The notes beneath the pieces were generated by a model. It did not search any database, had not been told where the DNA came from, and saw nothing but the letters and a program-made list of their open reading frames with translations. 64,000 nt of DNA, taken from positions 32,267,529 through 32,331,528 of the forward strand of contig CM019236.1 of NCBI GenBank assembly GCA_009741485.1, written 5' to 3'. Every line of letters begins with the position of its first letter. Positions within the stretch are counted from its first letter, which is position 1. This DNA is from Malurus cyaneus samueli. Taxonomy: Eukaryota > Chordata > Aves > Passeriformes > Maluridae. The position numbers were made by a program, and so were the translations under genes. Shown piece by piece: positions 25,591 through 39,600 of the stretch.

Positions 25591-26614
25591 GCTTTTCACT
25601 GGTGAGTTTTTGTTTTTTGTTTTTTGGTTTTGTTTTTTTTTTTTTTTGGGGGGGGGGGGCAGGGGGCTGTTGGGAGGGGGTCAGGGCTTTTTTTAGAGTT
25701 TTTTCTGTTTGTGTTGGTTTGTTTTTTTTGTTTGTTTTTGCCTAAGACATGGCTCTAATTTCCCAGTAACATTAGCTCTGTTGGACTCGTTGAGAAATCT
25801 TAGAAAGTGCCTTTTAAAATCTTTGTTCCTGAGCACTTTGCAATGTGTTTCCATTATATTCTTTAGTGTACAGGTTGCATTTTCCTGTTTTCACATGTGT
25901 GTGACTGGCACAGTGTGGAGCTCTACCTTTGCCACATACAACTGCAGCAAGTCTACTGTGAGGTGGGACCAAAGTGGCTGCAGGTGAACAGAAAGGAACC
26001 CATGTATTTATTGTCAAAGGCTCCAAATTATAACCTTTCAAGCATCCATTGTCTGGATACAAAACTGGCACTTAAGGGCATATTTTGTAATACATAAAAA
26101 GCCAGAGACAGAGAAAATGAATGTTTGCCAGAGTTTCTCTGTTTGAGGCCTCTTGAAAAAGAAGAGGGGAATAACAAACCTCTGTAACTATTTTAAATGC
26201 AAAATTTCTGAGGTTAGTGTTTCCAGGGCCTGTAGATTTTGGATTTTGGGTTTGGTTTGCTTTTGTTTTGTTTTTTTTTCATTCATATGGTGACTCTCCT
26301 TCATTTCTTCCGTTTTAGGAAGTAGTAAAGATGTCACTGAAAAAATCTTGATCATGAAATCGGTATTCTGGCTTCCTTTCTGCCACTGAACTTTCATGTG
26401 ACATGAAGCAAATAATTCTAAATCTGCTTTTTTTCTGTACTCTAGACAGCTGGTTGCCAGTCGGCTTTCACAGATAATAACTAACCTCAGAGGGTTCTCC
26501 AAAGGTTTGAAGATGTCCCTCTGTAATGCAGTAAAGACCGAGATGATGAAGACGAAGATATATTTACCCTTGTACAAGCTGGCTGTCTCAGTGGATGAGG
26601 GACATCAGAACACC
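25591..26614. other. Intergenic sequence with T/G-rich tract
   Basis: Begins with a T- and G-rich run (25610-25740), including the G12 run. The rest is unrecognised. A 129-codon open frame at 26188-26577 (minus) has no recognisable domain. Confidence 0.6.
25648..25680 (+). repeat. G-run cluster (G12, G5, G3, G5), quadruplex-capable
   Basis: Four G runs within 33 bases on the plus strand, directly after a T16 run. This fits the general G-quadruplex pattern. Confidence 0.9.
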
Positions 26615-27655
26615 TTGTTTATTGTTGACTTTAGTAACCCTACAATTATTGACATTCAAGTGAGATAAATGGACACTGAGGTGATCTGCAAACTGGTTTA
26701 ACTGACAGGCTTGAAGAGCTGTGTTCAGGAGCACGAAGCCCAGCTGCAGGCCAGTCAGCAGCAGTGTGCCCTGCTGGATTGTAGGGCCAGCACTACTTCA
26801 TTCCCCCATGAATGTCCAGAATGACAAGACAGAGTTTACAGGTGACACAAAACTGGGAGGGATGGTTCCTAGACCAACTGGGTCGTTCAACCATTCAGAG
26901 GTACCTGGACAAGTTGGGGAAATGTGCTGACTGAAATCTCATGAAGGCTGACACAAGGAAATGCTGAGCTCTGAACCTGCAGCGGAGTTAGCCCATGCAC
27001 AGCTCATGCCTAGATGCTGTCAGGCTGCAAAGCAGCTTTTCAGAGCAAGTCCTAAAGAGTCCTTGTGGACAGCATCTGACTGAGACTCAGCAATGTGCTT
27101 GTGCAGCAAAGAAGGCCAACAGCCTCCTGTGCTCCATCAAGAAGGCAGCAGGAGGTGAAGGGAAATGATACTAACCTCCACTCAGCGCTGCTGGGACACA
27201 TCTTAGTGCTGGAGGGTTATGTGGATACAATGGAGAACGCAGAGCAAAGGCCAGGAAAAGAGAACCAGAGTATCTGTTAGTCAAGGAGAGGCTGAGAGAC
27301 AGCTGTGGCTATAAAGTCTGGGGAAGAGCAAGCTGAGAGACATGTGTGTAAATATCTGACAGAAAGGTGCAAAGAAAACAGAGCCAGACCCTTCTCAGCG
27401 ATGCCCAGTTAAAGAGCACCAGGCAACGGACACAAACTGAATTTCAGGACACACTACCCACACTACTCGTCGGAAAATCCTTTGTCTTTGGTGAGATTGG
27501 TCACACACTGGACCAGACTTCCCAGTGAGGCGGTGAAGTCTCCACGTCTGGAAGTTCTCAAACCCTGATCAGACTATGGCTGGATAGTCTAGCTAAGCCT
27601 GAGCAAGGTGTGATGGTCTAGATCATCTTAAGAGATCCCTTTCATCTTCAATTAT
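26615..27655 (+). mobile_element. CR1 LINE fragment with decayed RT and 3' end
   Basis: Plus-strand CR1 of about 1.05 kb. It starts near the RT palm (TTGACTTTAGTAACCC) and continues with CACGAAGCCCAGCTGCAGGCC. The catalytic box position reads F-T-G-D-T-K (26835-26852) instead of F-A-D-D, so the enzyme would be dead. ORF2 tail sequence and the 3' end (AAATATCTGACAGAAAGGT, AAACTGAATTTCAGGACACA, GATGGTCTAGATCATCTTAAG) follow. The poly-ATTCT tail is degraded. Confidence 0.85.
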
Positions 27656-27844
27656 CTTGTAATACTGTATGTATTGGGAGTAGTTTTGCAACCTACAGCA
27701 GAGATATACTCCAGTGGTTATTTAGCAGTAATTTTTTGCAAAATTCCTGACAGAATACTTAGAGAAGCAAAAATCTTTGTTGTGGTTTTTGTTGGAATAG
27801 CTATTCTGATCTGGGGTTTGATGGTTGGTGTTTTTCCCCAGGTG

Positions 27845-27896
27845 ATTTAAAATTTAAAAAAAATTTTAAAAAAAAATTAAAAAAAATTTAAAAAAA
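27845..27896. repeat. A/T-only stretch of nested short palindromes
   Basis: Alternating A and T blocks (AAATTT, AAAATTTT type) with no G or C for about 50 bp, beginning about 190 bp after a CR1 3' end. Confidence 0.9.
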
Positions 27897-28492
27897 GCCT
27901 TTTCATCTACAATGAAACAAAAGAAATTGCTAAACTTCAATTCAATTCACAGGGTCTGCTCATATCATGCCCAGGTCTCTTTGTTCACCAGCTGTTCCTT
28001 CCTGAGCCTGACCATTCACTGACCACTGTCACCTTCAGCCTCCAGGGACATGAGATGATTCTGCCCCTGGTCAGGACACAACACAAGCCCATGTGTTTTC
28101 TCTGCTACATAGACCTTGCATGACATAGTTCTGCTTTGGGACAAAGCAAAAAGACTAAACTGAAATGCTTGTTACTATGGGCTCAGGTTCACCAACAGCT
28201 TTAAAATAGGTCTGTAATCTCTTCCTGTATATTCTTCAGCATGATTTCAAAAAACAGTAGCTAGTTTAATAGCTCCTCAAAACAAATGTATTTCAGCATC
28301 CTGTTCCCAACAGGATGTGGCTGAAGAGATGTATCTCATGTGGATTACAATCATCTTCCTTTTCCAGTTGGAAAAACACCTAGAAATCCAGATAGTGAAG
28401 CAAAGGGATTTCCAGCTGCAGCTTACTTCTTTAACTACACTATGTCAATAGGATGTCATGGAAGAGATGAAAAATTGTATGAGCGAGATGTA

Positions 28493-28612
28493 TTTCCTTC
28501 CTTCCTTTCCTTCCTTCCTTCCTTCCTTCCTTCCTTCCTCTTCCCTTCCTTCTTCTTCTTCCTTCCTTCCTTCTCCTTCCTTCCTTCCTTCCTTCCTTCC
28601 TTCCTTTTCTCT
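28493..28612. repeat. (TTCC)n homopyrimidine tract
   Basis: A 120-bp uninterrupted pyrimidine run, mainly TTCC with CTT interruptions around 28548-28575. Confidence 0.97.
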
Positions 28613-29530
28613 GGCTTAATCAGTCAAAATTTAGATTTAGCATGGTGCATGGAACTATGGTTAATGAAAGCATTTCAAACATGCCTGTGAGAGAAGTTCT
28701 AAATTCACTGAGAGAGGAAATGGTGCCTTGTTTCTACATAGATTTTTTTTTACTCATTGGTGTTACATACATTTGTATTGTTTTTGGCATAATGGCAAAA
28801 TAAAAGCCTTCTGGATGGCTTTTGCTGTATTTTTAAGGAACATCTGTCTCTTTTCCCTACTTTCTGCGGTGAAGAAAAATATAATATAATGCATGCTCTT
28901 TCATCTTCTCATAGAGTAGAAATGTGGGTTATGAAACCAGCTCAGGCTTTCCACCCCATTGTTTTTGTAGCTCAGGGCAGCTCTCGACTGAAATAAAAGG
29001 CGGAGATAATTTTTTTTTCTTGGCACTTTTGACAGTGATACAGGATAGGACTGATCTCTAACATGCAAAATTTAAGCATTTAAAACTGGTATCAACACTT
29101 TGACAGGCCCACTTCTAAAAACAAGCATAATAAATATAATTTATTCTGTGTAACATCCAAGCGTACCCATCTGCTACTGAGGCACACAGCTGTTTCTTTT
29201 ACTTAAGTAATGCTTCTTCTCAGTTATTTTGGAGAGAGAGCTTAAAATATATTTTACATTTCAGTTTATTCTGATCATAGCAGAGGTTTAGCCCAAAAGA
29301 CACCTGCATTTTCACAACAATCTGCACATACTTTCATGTGCTTGAACACTATTCCAGAGGAGAGAACAAGCCTTTTAAATGTTGCAAGGGCAACTACCGT
29401 TCCCAAAACAAAATGAAAAACCCAGTTCTCAGGACTATCATAACATTTTCTGCTGATGTTTTCCAAGTTTTTCCATAGACTTAAGGAGATGCCAACATGA
29501 TACAAAAGATAATCTCCATCCCGCTGCCCT

Positions 29531-29548
29531 CCCCCCCCCCCCCCCCCC
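29531..29548. repeat. C18 homopolymer
   Basis: Eighteen consecutive C on the plus strand, preceded by CCCT. Such runs often vary in length and are often misassembled. Confidence 0.97.
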
Positions 29549-32153
29549 ACATTGACGGGGCTGGACTGGCAAAAACCACGGCGCAACAAAGGCAGAGAAA
29601 TCTCATGCAGCTAAATTACAGCTGTGATGTACAAAATTCTTTAGCATTTATTAGCTTACAATGGTCAAACATGAACATATTATCAGGATTCCTTTTTCAA
29701 AAGTGAAATATTGCTGGCTAATAGTATCAAAATGTTTAATGTTTAAGTGAGAATCGGCATTTCCTGTCCAGTCTGCATGAATATTCCACCATGAGGGCTG
29801 CAGTTGTTTCAGAATTCTAACTTACCCAGGTGGAATTGAAGCCAGACAGCAGGTTTGCTTGTACAGCTGAGCTAAGTTTACAGCCCCTCTCACTTTTATG
29901 GACCCAAAGAGCTGACTGGCTTGCACGCTTCATCCACTTGAAATACAATCAGGGCACAGCATGGAGAGGAAAACTGCTACTGAATTCAGAAATTATTAGA
30001 TTTTCGTCAGTTTGTTTCAGTAAAGCAAATAGTGCTCCCAGCGTCCCCAGTGTTTTCAATGTCAGCTCCTCAAAACTTTCGTTCAGTCCATCATGCTTAT
30101 CATGCAAAAGGTCATGATTGTTGTTAGTGTTACTGAGTGTCATGTTTAAGGTTAGATTGCTAAAGTTAAGGTAATGTCTTCAATAAATTCCTGAAATTTT
30201 GCATCTGCTCTTAGCACAGTGGTTACAGGAAGTAAATAATGGAAAAACAGTGTTATATTTCATTTTAGGCCTATTTTTAAGAAATACTTGTAGTATAGGA
30301 AAAAAAACTTATCAAATGTAAATGAACTGTCAGGACTTTCAAACATGAATCCTGAGAAGTGTTTCAGACATCATGAGGTTAAGCCTGACCTCTTTGATTT
30401 TTCATCTTATTTTGAAAAGTAAACACCAATTGTCATCGGCTTTTCATAAAGTAACAAAGCAAACAAAATTCATATTTCCTATTTGTTTAATAAGAATAAT
30501 ACTGATATGTTTTGAACTGTAATTTTCTTCACAGAAGTTCCATTGAAATTCCAGAAGTTGTCCTGCAGAAGCATTGCACTCTTTTGCCATTGTCTGGGTA
30601 CGAGCCACATTAGTGTGACTTTGAGGTCATCACATCAAACACTTGAATGTTGCAAAGTCTGGGACACAGGATTTCAGCAGCTGAACGGTGCATAGCCCCA
30701 CAGAAAATCACTGCATATCATTTCCCTTTAAAGTATGACAGGAAATTGTATAGGCAGATCATGGATTATCTGAGAGTGATGCTTGACAGAAGAACCCAAA
30801 TGCAGCCTTCAGTTATGACTGATGTCTGTGACCAGGATTCACTGCATTTCTCAGCAACTGGAAAAATATATTTACACTGACTGCATATGGTAAGAAAACA
30901 AGTAAATAAAACGGTCTTCAATTTTGGTCTGCAGCTGACCTCAGGTATTTTGCATAGTCCATTCTACGAATTATTGCTGCATGATAATTACGCTTTCCAG
31001 ATGCAAGGAGGATGTCCAATACACTGCCGACTTGTACTGTCAGGTATTAGAGGTGAAGGTTTTGATTTGGAGGATGCATGAGCGCCAGGTGGACAGCAGA
31101 ACATGACCAAGGAAAGGCTTTCAGAACCTCCTGCTGGGAAGAGATGCTATCCAGCATCAGCCAGGGTCAAAATGCTGCAGAGTGGGACAGTGCACACTGG
31201 ATTTAAATACAGACCTTTATAGCATGTCTTGAGATACCCATTCTGAATTGCCACATGGAAAAACACAGGCTTTTGTAGCAAAATATGTTCAGAGATAACT
31301 ATTGGTCTAACCTGTCCATTTCCACATGACATTGGATGGTACCTGATACACTCCTTCCATGGCAGCAGTGTCACATACTTCCAGTCCTATTAGAGATGTA
31401 GGACAGGAATGCACACAACACAATATATTTTGAAGGTTACTGCTGTCTTGTAACTGTGCTAAAGGAGTACTGTGTGTCCATTTAAGAAAATAGCACGGAG
31501 TACGCTCATTTATATGTTAATATGTTTGTATATTTTCAGCAAACAGAGCCTGCATTTTAGCAGGGCACAAATATCAATGACATAAGTTCACAAGTTACTT
31601 TAAAAAGAGATAAGATTTTAGGGGAAAAAAAAAAAACCCAAAACTCCAAGGACTAAATTAACAAGGTTTTAGAAATAATCAAAGATATTTCTGAAAATCA
31701 CCAAGTTTAGCACTTCTCTTTATTTCCTCAATAAGCTTGTGCTAGTGTTTAAAGCAGGTTGTATTTATATAAGCTAGGAAAGCATTGATAAGGTCATACC
31801 ATTTCACTGTACCCTATCTGTATTTCGTGAAACTCATTGCATATTATAGCTTCTCATTTTTATCTTCTAAAACAGACCAACAAAACAAGAAATAAAAAGA
31901 TAGGTCAGTGCTTTGCTAGGAGAACAAAGTATTGTGTTCTCTGTTAGATTCAGTTCAGGATTAACCGGATTAAATTTTCATTTCCATTCACAGGGGATCA
32001 GAGCTCTGTTCTAACAGCTCCTTCTGGTTCCACAAAAGGATTGACAAACCATTAAGTTAGCATCCAAGACCTCTGCTGAAGAGAGAGCACTAATTAAAAC
32101 TCAGAGAGTCATTTCTAAATATCACATGCTATTGCCATGTTGAGGCAATAAGA

Positions 32154-32397
32154 GAATCATGTAGAATCAACTAGGTTGGAAAAAGCCTCTGAGATCATTT
32201 AGTCCAATCTATGACTGAACACCACCGTGTGACCATGGTGCTGACTGCCACATGCAGTCTTTTCTTAAACACCTCCAGGGATGGTGACTCCATCCCCCCA
32301 CTGGGCTCCAGTGCCCAAACACTCTTTCTGTGCAGAACATCTGTCTAATGTCCTAAACCTCTCATGGTGCAGCTTAAGATTGTGTCTCCTTGTCATA
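32154..32397 (-). mobile_element. CR1 LINE 3' fragment
   Basis: Reverse-oriented CR1 3' end: GAATCATGTAGAATCAACTAG at the tail, TCATTTAGTCCAATCTATGAC, CACCTCCAGGGATGGTGACTC and AAGATTGTGTCTCCTTGTCA. About 0.24 kb. Confidence 0.9.
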
Positions 32398-34980
32398 AAA
32401 AAATCGAAAATAAGAATCACTTTAAACTTGTGAAATATTTCTATCTGTACTATAGCCACAAATAATTATTTAGAAAGTCATATGCAAAGAAGCTTACTAC
32501 ATTGAAAACATTAAAAAAGTTGAAATATTTACTAATGACAAAAAGACTCAGTCCAAACACTGGTAATCCATATCCTTGAATAAAAGAAAATTATTTGTTA
32601 AACAGGCCTTTAGATTCTTTAAGTCTAGGGCATCATTACCATCTTTGCATTGCAGATCAAAGACTGGAAAAAATGAAGTTTAAGACACATTTTGTTAAAA
32701 CCAGAGTTTGGGTAAAATGCCTGCAAGATACTTAGGATAGCAACACAATAGAAACCATAGTTATTCCTATTTATTCCCTCAGAACAACAATGAAGCATTA
32801 AAAGACATGTTTTATGATAACAGGAAAAAAACCTCCAAACATGCTGGAAGCAACTGAAGCTTCTCAGTTCCAGACTTTGATCTACATTTTGATAACTGAT
32901 TATAACATCTGCTTGGCCTGTTGAATCCTCACTCTTTGCTTACCGCAAAGTAACACTTCAGTGAATAACTGTCTTAAGTGAAAAGGTAAATATTCTTTCA
33001 AGACTATTTTTAAAGCATTTACAATAACAGACTACTAACTACCAGCCTTGGTTTACTGTATTTCTATTCCCCAGAATGAAGTCATAGACCATTCAGATTG
33101 TTCCCACATTTTGACTCACATTTACATGTTTCTTTACTAGTAAATAGAAGAAGTCTGCCAGGAAATGGATCAGTTCATGAGCTGAGTTTTGAAAGAACTG
33201 CTTACAGCAGACAATCTTCACATTCTGATCAGCAGAGATACTCCAAGAGGCCCAAGTCCATGACTTTGCTCTTTGTTGTCAATGGTACTTGTCCATATGA
33301 TGCTCAGCGTGCTGTTTTTACAGATCCATTGGCTATTTAAAGCTTGATTTTCAGAAGGGCTGAAAACATACATTCTATATCAACAAAAATGAAATGGTAT
33401 CTAAATTAATGAATAATATTGAAAGATATTGCTCTAACATGGTATTACACCTTACACAGTGGCTTGTACCCATTTAAAACTGAGGTAAGGAAACCTAATC
33501 CTTGAGCTGAACAGTACTTTGTACCCTTCCCAAAAGTGATGGAAAGCCATAAAAATGCTATAGCTAATTTCAATGAGCTTACAACCAAATTATTTTTAGT
33601 AGAAATACCAAAATTGTTCACAGAGGGCTTATTCATCATCTAACTATATGCTGCCTTGATGATAATTTTCTGTTGTGTTTTCTAGGTGAGTTTTTCACAG
33701 CAATTTGATTTTTTTTTTTTGTGGGCTGGGGATGGTGATTGCCAAGCAATTGTCTAAATATCTTTCATGCTTCTCAATGTGCACTGACTTCACAAGGCAT
33801 AATAGATTTAGATCATAGCCATTAGCACTAGGAACATTTGGTTTTGACTCTGAAAACTGCTTCTGAATATGTGGGATTTAAAATTCAAGACAATCCACAT
33901 ATATTTGCCTCAATGACTCCTTGACTGTTTTATTACCAAAAAAAAAGTGACGTCTTGAAAAGGCAGATAAATTGTACATTCCTTTGGGAACAAAAACAAA
34001 CCGAACTGTGCAAATGTCTCCAATCTTTTCCCCTTCTTCATAAAATAAGAGGTGGTGGAGAATGAGTCAAGGGGAATTTATGATCTGAGTACTCTTTTTT
34101 GCTGTTCAGATGTCTATTTCATCCAGCCTTTTTCATTATGATCCACAGCAACAGCAATTCCTTTGCTTTTAAAAGCAGTAAAAAACCATCAGATGTGAAG
34201 CTGGAGGCTGAAGACAACTAACAAGCCAGTGCAAGTGCATCTAATGGGGAATATTACCAAGAACTTGAGAACTTTGACATTTGACAACAGAAGTGAGGGC
34301 CTAATCCATTCAAACTGATCATGATCCCTTCATCAGAGATGGGGCCCCACTGGCTTCCAGACAAGAACGGCCTGTGACAGACACTTTGCATTAGGATGCT
34401 TTGTGTATTTCACTGCTCTTCACAGAGTGTTTTCAATAGAGAAAAACAGAGAATCAGTAGATAGGAAGTTTTCCCCTCTTCATTTTACTCACTCCATCTT
34501 GTTCACCAGATACAATAGGAAAATAAACATACTCACTTTCTCTTCATTTCCTCCATTTAGTCTTATTCCCTACCCCTGAAATTTGCCAGCAAGACATCCC
34601 TGTGTGTTGATAGTGGTTGAGGAGAACAACCACCTTGTCTAAAGAAAACTGTGTCCTGAAGTCTGAGGTTCGTAAGACAATTGACTTTTGATAAAAACTA
34701 GTTACTACTTATTTGTCAGATGTGGCTTTTACCTTCCTCTCAAGGATTTTCAGTGAGAAACAAGGCTTTGAACTACAAACACCTCAGCCTGACAAGGATT
34801 TTGGTATCCCAAATAGTTAGAATGGGTAGTAGTATGATAATTATGGACTCCACAAGATCTCACACATTATAACCTCCTAGTTCCCTCTAAGCAAGAATAG
34901 GGAGACCTTTTCACCTCAGACTATTTTTAAGAGCTTGCAGTGAAAATTAGCAACCAAGCAAAATATAGTGGATTTTTAAA

Positions 34981-35088
34981 CATATGTGTGTATGTATATA
35001 GATATAGAAAGATATAGACATAGATTTACATATATGTATGTACAGATATAGATATAGATATGGATATATAGATATTCATATATATGCA
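34981..35088. repeat. TATAGA/TATG microsatellite
   Basis: Imperfect GATATA and TATATG units over about 108 bp. Confidence 0.9.
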
Positions 35089-36569
35089 CACAAAAAAAAA
35101 CCCTGTGGCACTACCTTGCCTTTAATATTGCTGTGGGGGCAACATTCATGTAGTTATTTTTCTTGTTTTAGCAGTTTATACACCAGAGTCTCAGTGCAGG
35201 GCTGCATCTAATTAGCATAAATCCAGCTATGTGAAGATCAAAAACCATGAAGATGTTTTGAAGATTGAAAAGGATGGAAAAAAACTTAATTGAATGCAAC
35301 CACAATGTGCTGTTAGTTTGAAGAGAAACATAAACAAACTGCAGGCTTCTAGGTATAAAATTCCATTTTAGGAAACCTAAGACGGTGAACTCTTATTTTT
35401 TCTAAAGGGACTAGCACAGGGACATAAGAGACTTGCTGGCATTGAATTATTCACATTATTCAGACTACCTGTAAGTAGATTACTGTATTTTGTGCTATTA
35501 ACTTAGAATGTGCTGATTCTCCATATCTATCTTACAGTATTAATACAACGTTCATAATAAGATTGCCCAATAAACAAAACCAGAATGTAAAAAAAAAAAA
35601 AAGTATCATCTTAGATAACTGTTTCTTCTGCTCTGCATATTTATGCACCATTTGCTTAAAATGAAATTTCACTCAACCAATCACCCGCCTAGTTTTCTAC
35701 CACAATTATATTTTATTGCTCTTTGAAAGACTGTGGTTTTAATAATCAGCCAGTTAGGGGTTTGAGAATTAATTCACAGGAAAGTTATGTAAGTTGTAAT
35801 CACTGAATGCTGATGCCTTTGTTTAATAAAATGTATAAATAGTGTAAAATTCTGGTGATTGGTGAGCTGGCCTTTTTATGAGTTACCACCTGGTTCCCTA
35901 CTTTGAGCAAACTAGAATAAAAGTTGAAACTTCACCTCAAAGTGTGAATTGGTGTTGTGCCCCATGTAACAGATCCTGTGTTCAGGACAACACACTCAAA
36001 TACCTTCAGCAGTGCCAAGAGAGGGTGGTGGCATTTGTTTCACAGAATGTTATTCTCTGGGACACTGCAAAACAGTATTTTCAGTTTTTTTGTAGGCAAG
36101 TAATTTCCTTTTAAACATCAATTTTAAAGAACAATGAGTTGAAAATAAAAGTCTTACAGCTCATTTTCTGCCCCAGCACACTGCTGCTGAAGGAGCATTG
36201 CAAATACCAAGCTGACCTAGAAAACCACACGTCGTGTTCCACCTCACCACTACTCTGCTCCTTGTCAGCCTCCATCCTGGTCTTTGAATCAGGAGCAAGT
36301 CATGGTAGTAGCGACAAGAACCAAAAGAAAAGGGAAGAGAGAGGAATCAAAACTGGAAAATAAAGTGTGCTAAGAAAAAGAACTATCTTAACTTTTTTCA
36401 AAAGCCAGTACATGATTAATGTTTCAAAGAAACCATACTGAAAGACAAGAGTCTTGAAACTATATTCCAAATCAATCACAGACTCATATTTTCACATGCC
36501 TCTGTATAAACAGTATAAAAATTTAGTCATGAGCTCTCTCAAAGACATTTAAATATGATTTAATTGTTT

Positions 36570-36608
36570 CTTTTTTTCTCCTTTTTTTCTCCTTTTTTTC
36601 TCCTTTTT
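36570..36608. repeat. 11-bp C/T tandem repeat
   Basis: Three perfect copies of CTTTTTTTCTC and a partial fourth. Confidence 0.97.
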
Positions 36609-39600
36609 ATTTCTCTTAAACTACTGAAATCATCTTCTTTAATTGCATGCCAAAGCCTGAGAGTGTTTAGTGGCACTTGAAAACATTGACCAAATAAGCA
36701 AACCAATTAGATTAATTGGCACCAGAGGTAGTGTGTGCTTATAGATAGTACACAGATGGAAGAAAAAACACTGAACATTTACTAGTTTTAAAATTCTGTT
36801 TGCAAAACTTTATTTGTTTTAAAGATTATGTCTGTGTATCCTGCTACTATTGATTTTCACAGAAGGGGAATGGGATGGACACATCCTGTCACAATGTGGA
36901 TCCACAAAAGATCTTCCAGACTGGAAAATACAGACTCAAAAAATATTTATTACTTCCCATTTTCAGTCACAAAACAATTCAGAAAACATGATGTGCATGC
37001 ATGTGAAGATGAGAGGGTAAACAAGAGACAATTAGCAGATTTTTTCTATTTATATTACAGCAGTGCCATAAACAGACAAATTCTTAGGCTTACACATAAA
37101 TTCTAACTTTCCTACTCTGCTTTTGAAAGAGTTGTCCATTGTTTCAATAATTTTTTTCTTTAGTCCTCCCCTTTCCATATCATAGAGGAGATCAGTAGGA
37201 ATTTCTTTTTGGGATTGGCACCATATAATTTTTAAACATTCCCCAACATTTTATAGCATCACACATCTTTTAAATTCCTATATTGCTACTTAGGAATTCA
37301 AACTCTGCATCTTATGCAACAGTCACAGCAGATGGCTTCAAATTCTCTAAAGACTTGTGTGTTTCAGTAAGTGACTGGATACTATGGGTTGAAACAGCTA
37401 ATACAAAAACTGTTGCACAGTTAGTGGTAAATCTGACAAATTATGCAGTTATTTTGAGCACTCCTGATACTTCTGAATTCTGTTTAACTAAGAAGCAATA
37501 ACACAAAGACCTGAGTGACTGTAAATATTTTTGTTTCTTATTTAAATCTATTAATAATAAAAACAGCTTCAGAAGCCCCCTGTGAGATATAGGAATGCTA
37601 CCATACCATGTTATTTTACCATACTAAAACAAGAACTGGAAAGGGCAGAGTACAATGACAGTCAGAGGGAAGCTCCTGGTGGAAGCAGCATTGAGTTACA
37701 AGGATCATTCCCACACAGTGCTGCTGTGCATAAACCTGGGTCTCCACCAAAAACTAGAGAGCTGGGAAAGCACTGTCAGCTCAGCAGAGCTGGTAACTTA
37801 GTTCACATGGAGAACAACAACCCTAGTTGCAGTCCTAGGGTTTCAAAACCCTTAATAAAATGTAACTTAAATGATCAGTGACTTGGGTTCCATACAGCAA
37901 CACCAGGGAAAGGGTGAAAAAATGCAGAAACCTTCCCGTGACAGCTGCCTCTTGCAGTAGCACAGGCTTGAACACCAAGTTCGTAGTGACTGGACAATGA
38001 GATCACTGAGCAGGGACCCTGCACACTTTAAAATCCAGTCAGATCTCCTGCTCTGATGAGGACTCGCTATGAGACTTGAGAACAGTCCCATGTACAAAGA
38101 AAGAGGATTATTTTGATCACATGTGAGATACGCCTTCCCAGATGGGTAATGCGAGAAGATGTCAGGAAAGATGAACTGTTTTTCTCCAGGATAAGATGTC
38201 TAACTATCCTCAGCTTTCAATCTCAGACATGAAAATGTTTACCTTGCAGACCTTTTCAATGACTGCACTTTTGCATTCACACTTGTAGCCCAAGGTGTGT
38301 GATGGTATGGCACTGTCTGGAATCAGACCTGGGCTGTCTAGCCAATGAACAATGGGCTAATGGAGACTCACTGAAAGAGTGTTTGATTCTGTTTCAATCA
38401 TTTGATCTATTTGTTTTCAAAAGCACAGAACACAGAATGAATAGGTTGGTGTTGCTAACTTTCCCTGGTACAATAGTCCTTTTGAAATTGGTGCATTGCT
38501 TACAACAAATTCAATGCAATTGCTCCTGAGCATCTCAATTTTTCCCATTTTGTTTTGGGTTTGCATATTGATTATTTACATAGTGAATTTCTCCATGATG
38601 CTCAGACACCTGTGCCTACTCAGCGCTGTGTAAGCAATAATTCAATCTCCAAAGTATTATAAAAGTGATTTGCAGTGAGTGACAATAAGTGATTTAATAA
38701 CTATTTCAGTTAAGGCTGTAGGGTATAGAGTAAACTCGTTGCCTGCAAAACCTGTTTCAGCTACTGTAGCTCTCTGTAGATCTGTAAAAACTCATATATT
38801 TTGTTACCTAAATTTGGAGACAACGAATTCACCTGAGAGTCGTAGATGCTGTAAAGAGATCACACTATTAACAATTCATTTAACCATTAATACCCATTAA
38901 ATTTTTATTAAAATATTTGCTCATATGCAGTGAACTTTTAATCCTTTCAGTAATAATAAGAAAATAAAACTCCAAAACCTCAAGTGTTCACTAACAAAGT
39001 GGTTGGGCTTTGTGTCTTAACAAAAGTTAATAAAAAAGCCAAACACCCCAAACCTTTAGGCAAAACCCACAGAGAAAACACTAAATACTTTCAGGTGCAT
39101 TACCTTTCAGAATAGTTTTGCGAATCCCAAATGCAGGCTGTACAGAAAATGTAGCAAATTGAATTAATTCTCTTTATACTCCCCCTGTGATACAGAAAGA
39201 AAAACTATTGATATACTCTGGCTGAATTCTTTAGTGCTTTAGTGCTGCTCTGTGGCCCAATACCACGGTACATGACTGGGGCAATTGACACCCCTGACAA
39301 TGACACATAATTAGAATACTCACCCATGTGGAGAGCAAGACAGGGTAAAAACCTCAGTGACTGGGGGACCCTTTTGAACAGCAATGTGAATATCCTTTCT
39401 ATACTGTGAAAAATTTCCCCATGTTGCTTTTGCAAAAATTTTCAAAAGGTTGTCATTGCCGTTCACCTGTTCGCTTCCATTAATGACAGAACAGTGAGGT
39501 ATAAAACCTGTCGCGCTTTTCTTTCATGTCAGAAAAGAAAGTGCAAGGGCAAGGTCTGACTTTGATGCTTTTAAAGCTAATACTCAATACAAGATATGTT

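Larger units (their letters stand above)
27660..32150. other. Intergenic block without recognised genes
   Basis: 4.5 kb. It contains an A/T-only stretch (27845-27896), a (TTCC)n tract (28493-28612) and a C18 run (29531-29548). The remaining sequence is AT-rich and unrecognised. Confidence 0.6.

Noticed and set aside
26188..26577. 129-codon open frame on the minus strand
   Set aside because: Unrecognised, with low-complexity Lys/Gln C-terminal part derived from a T/G-rich run. Probably chance.
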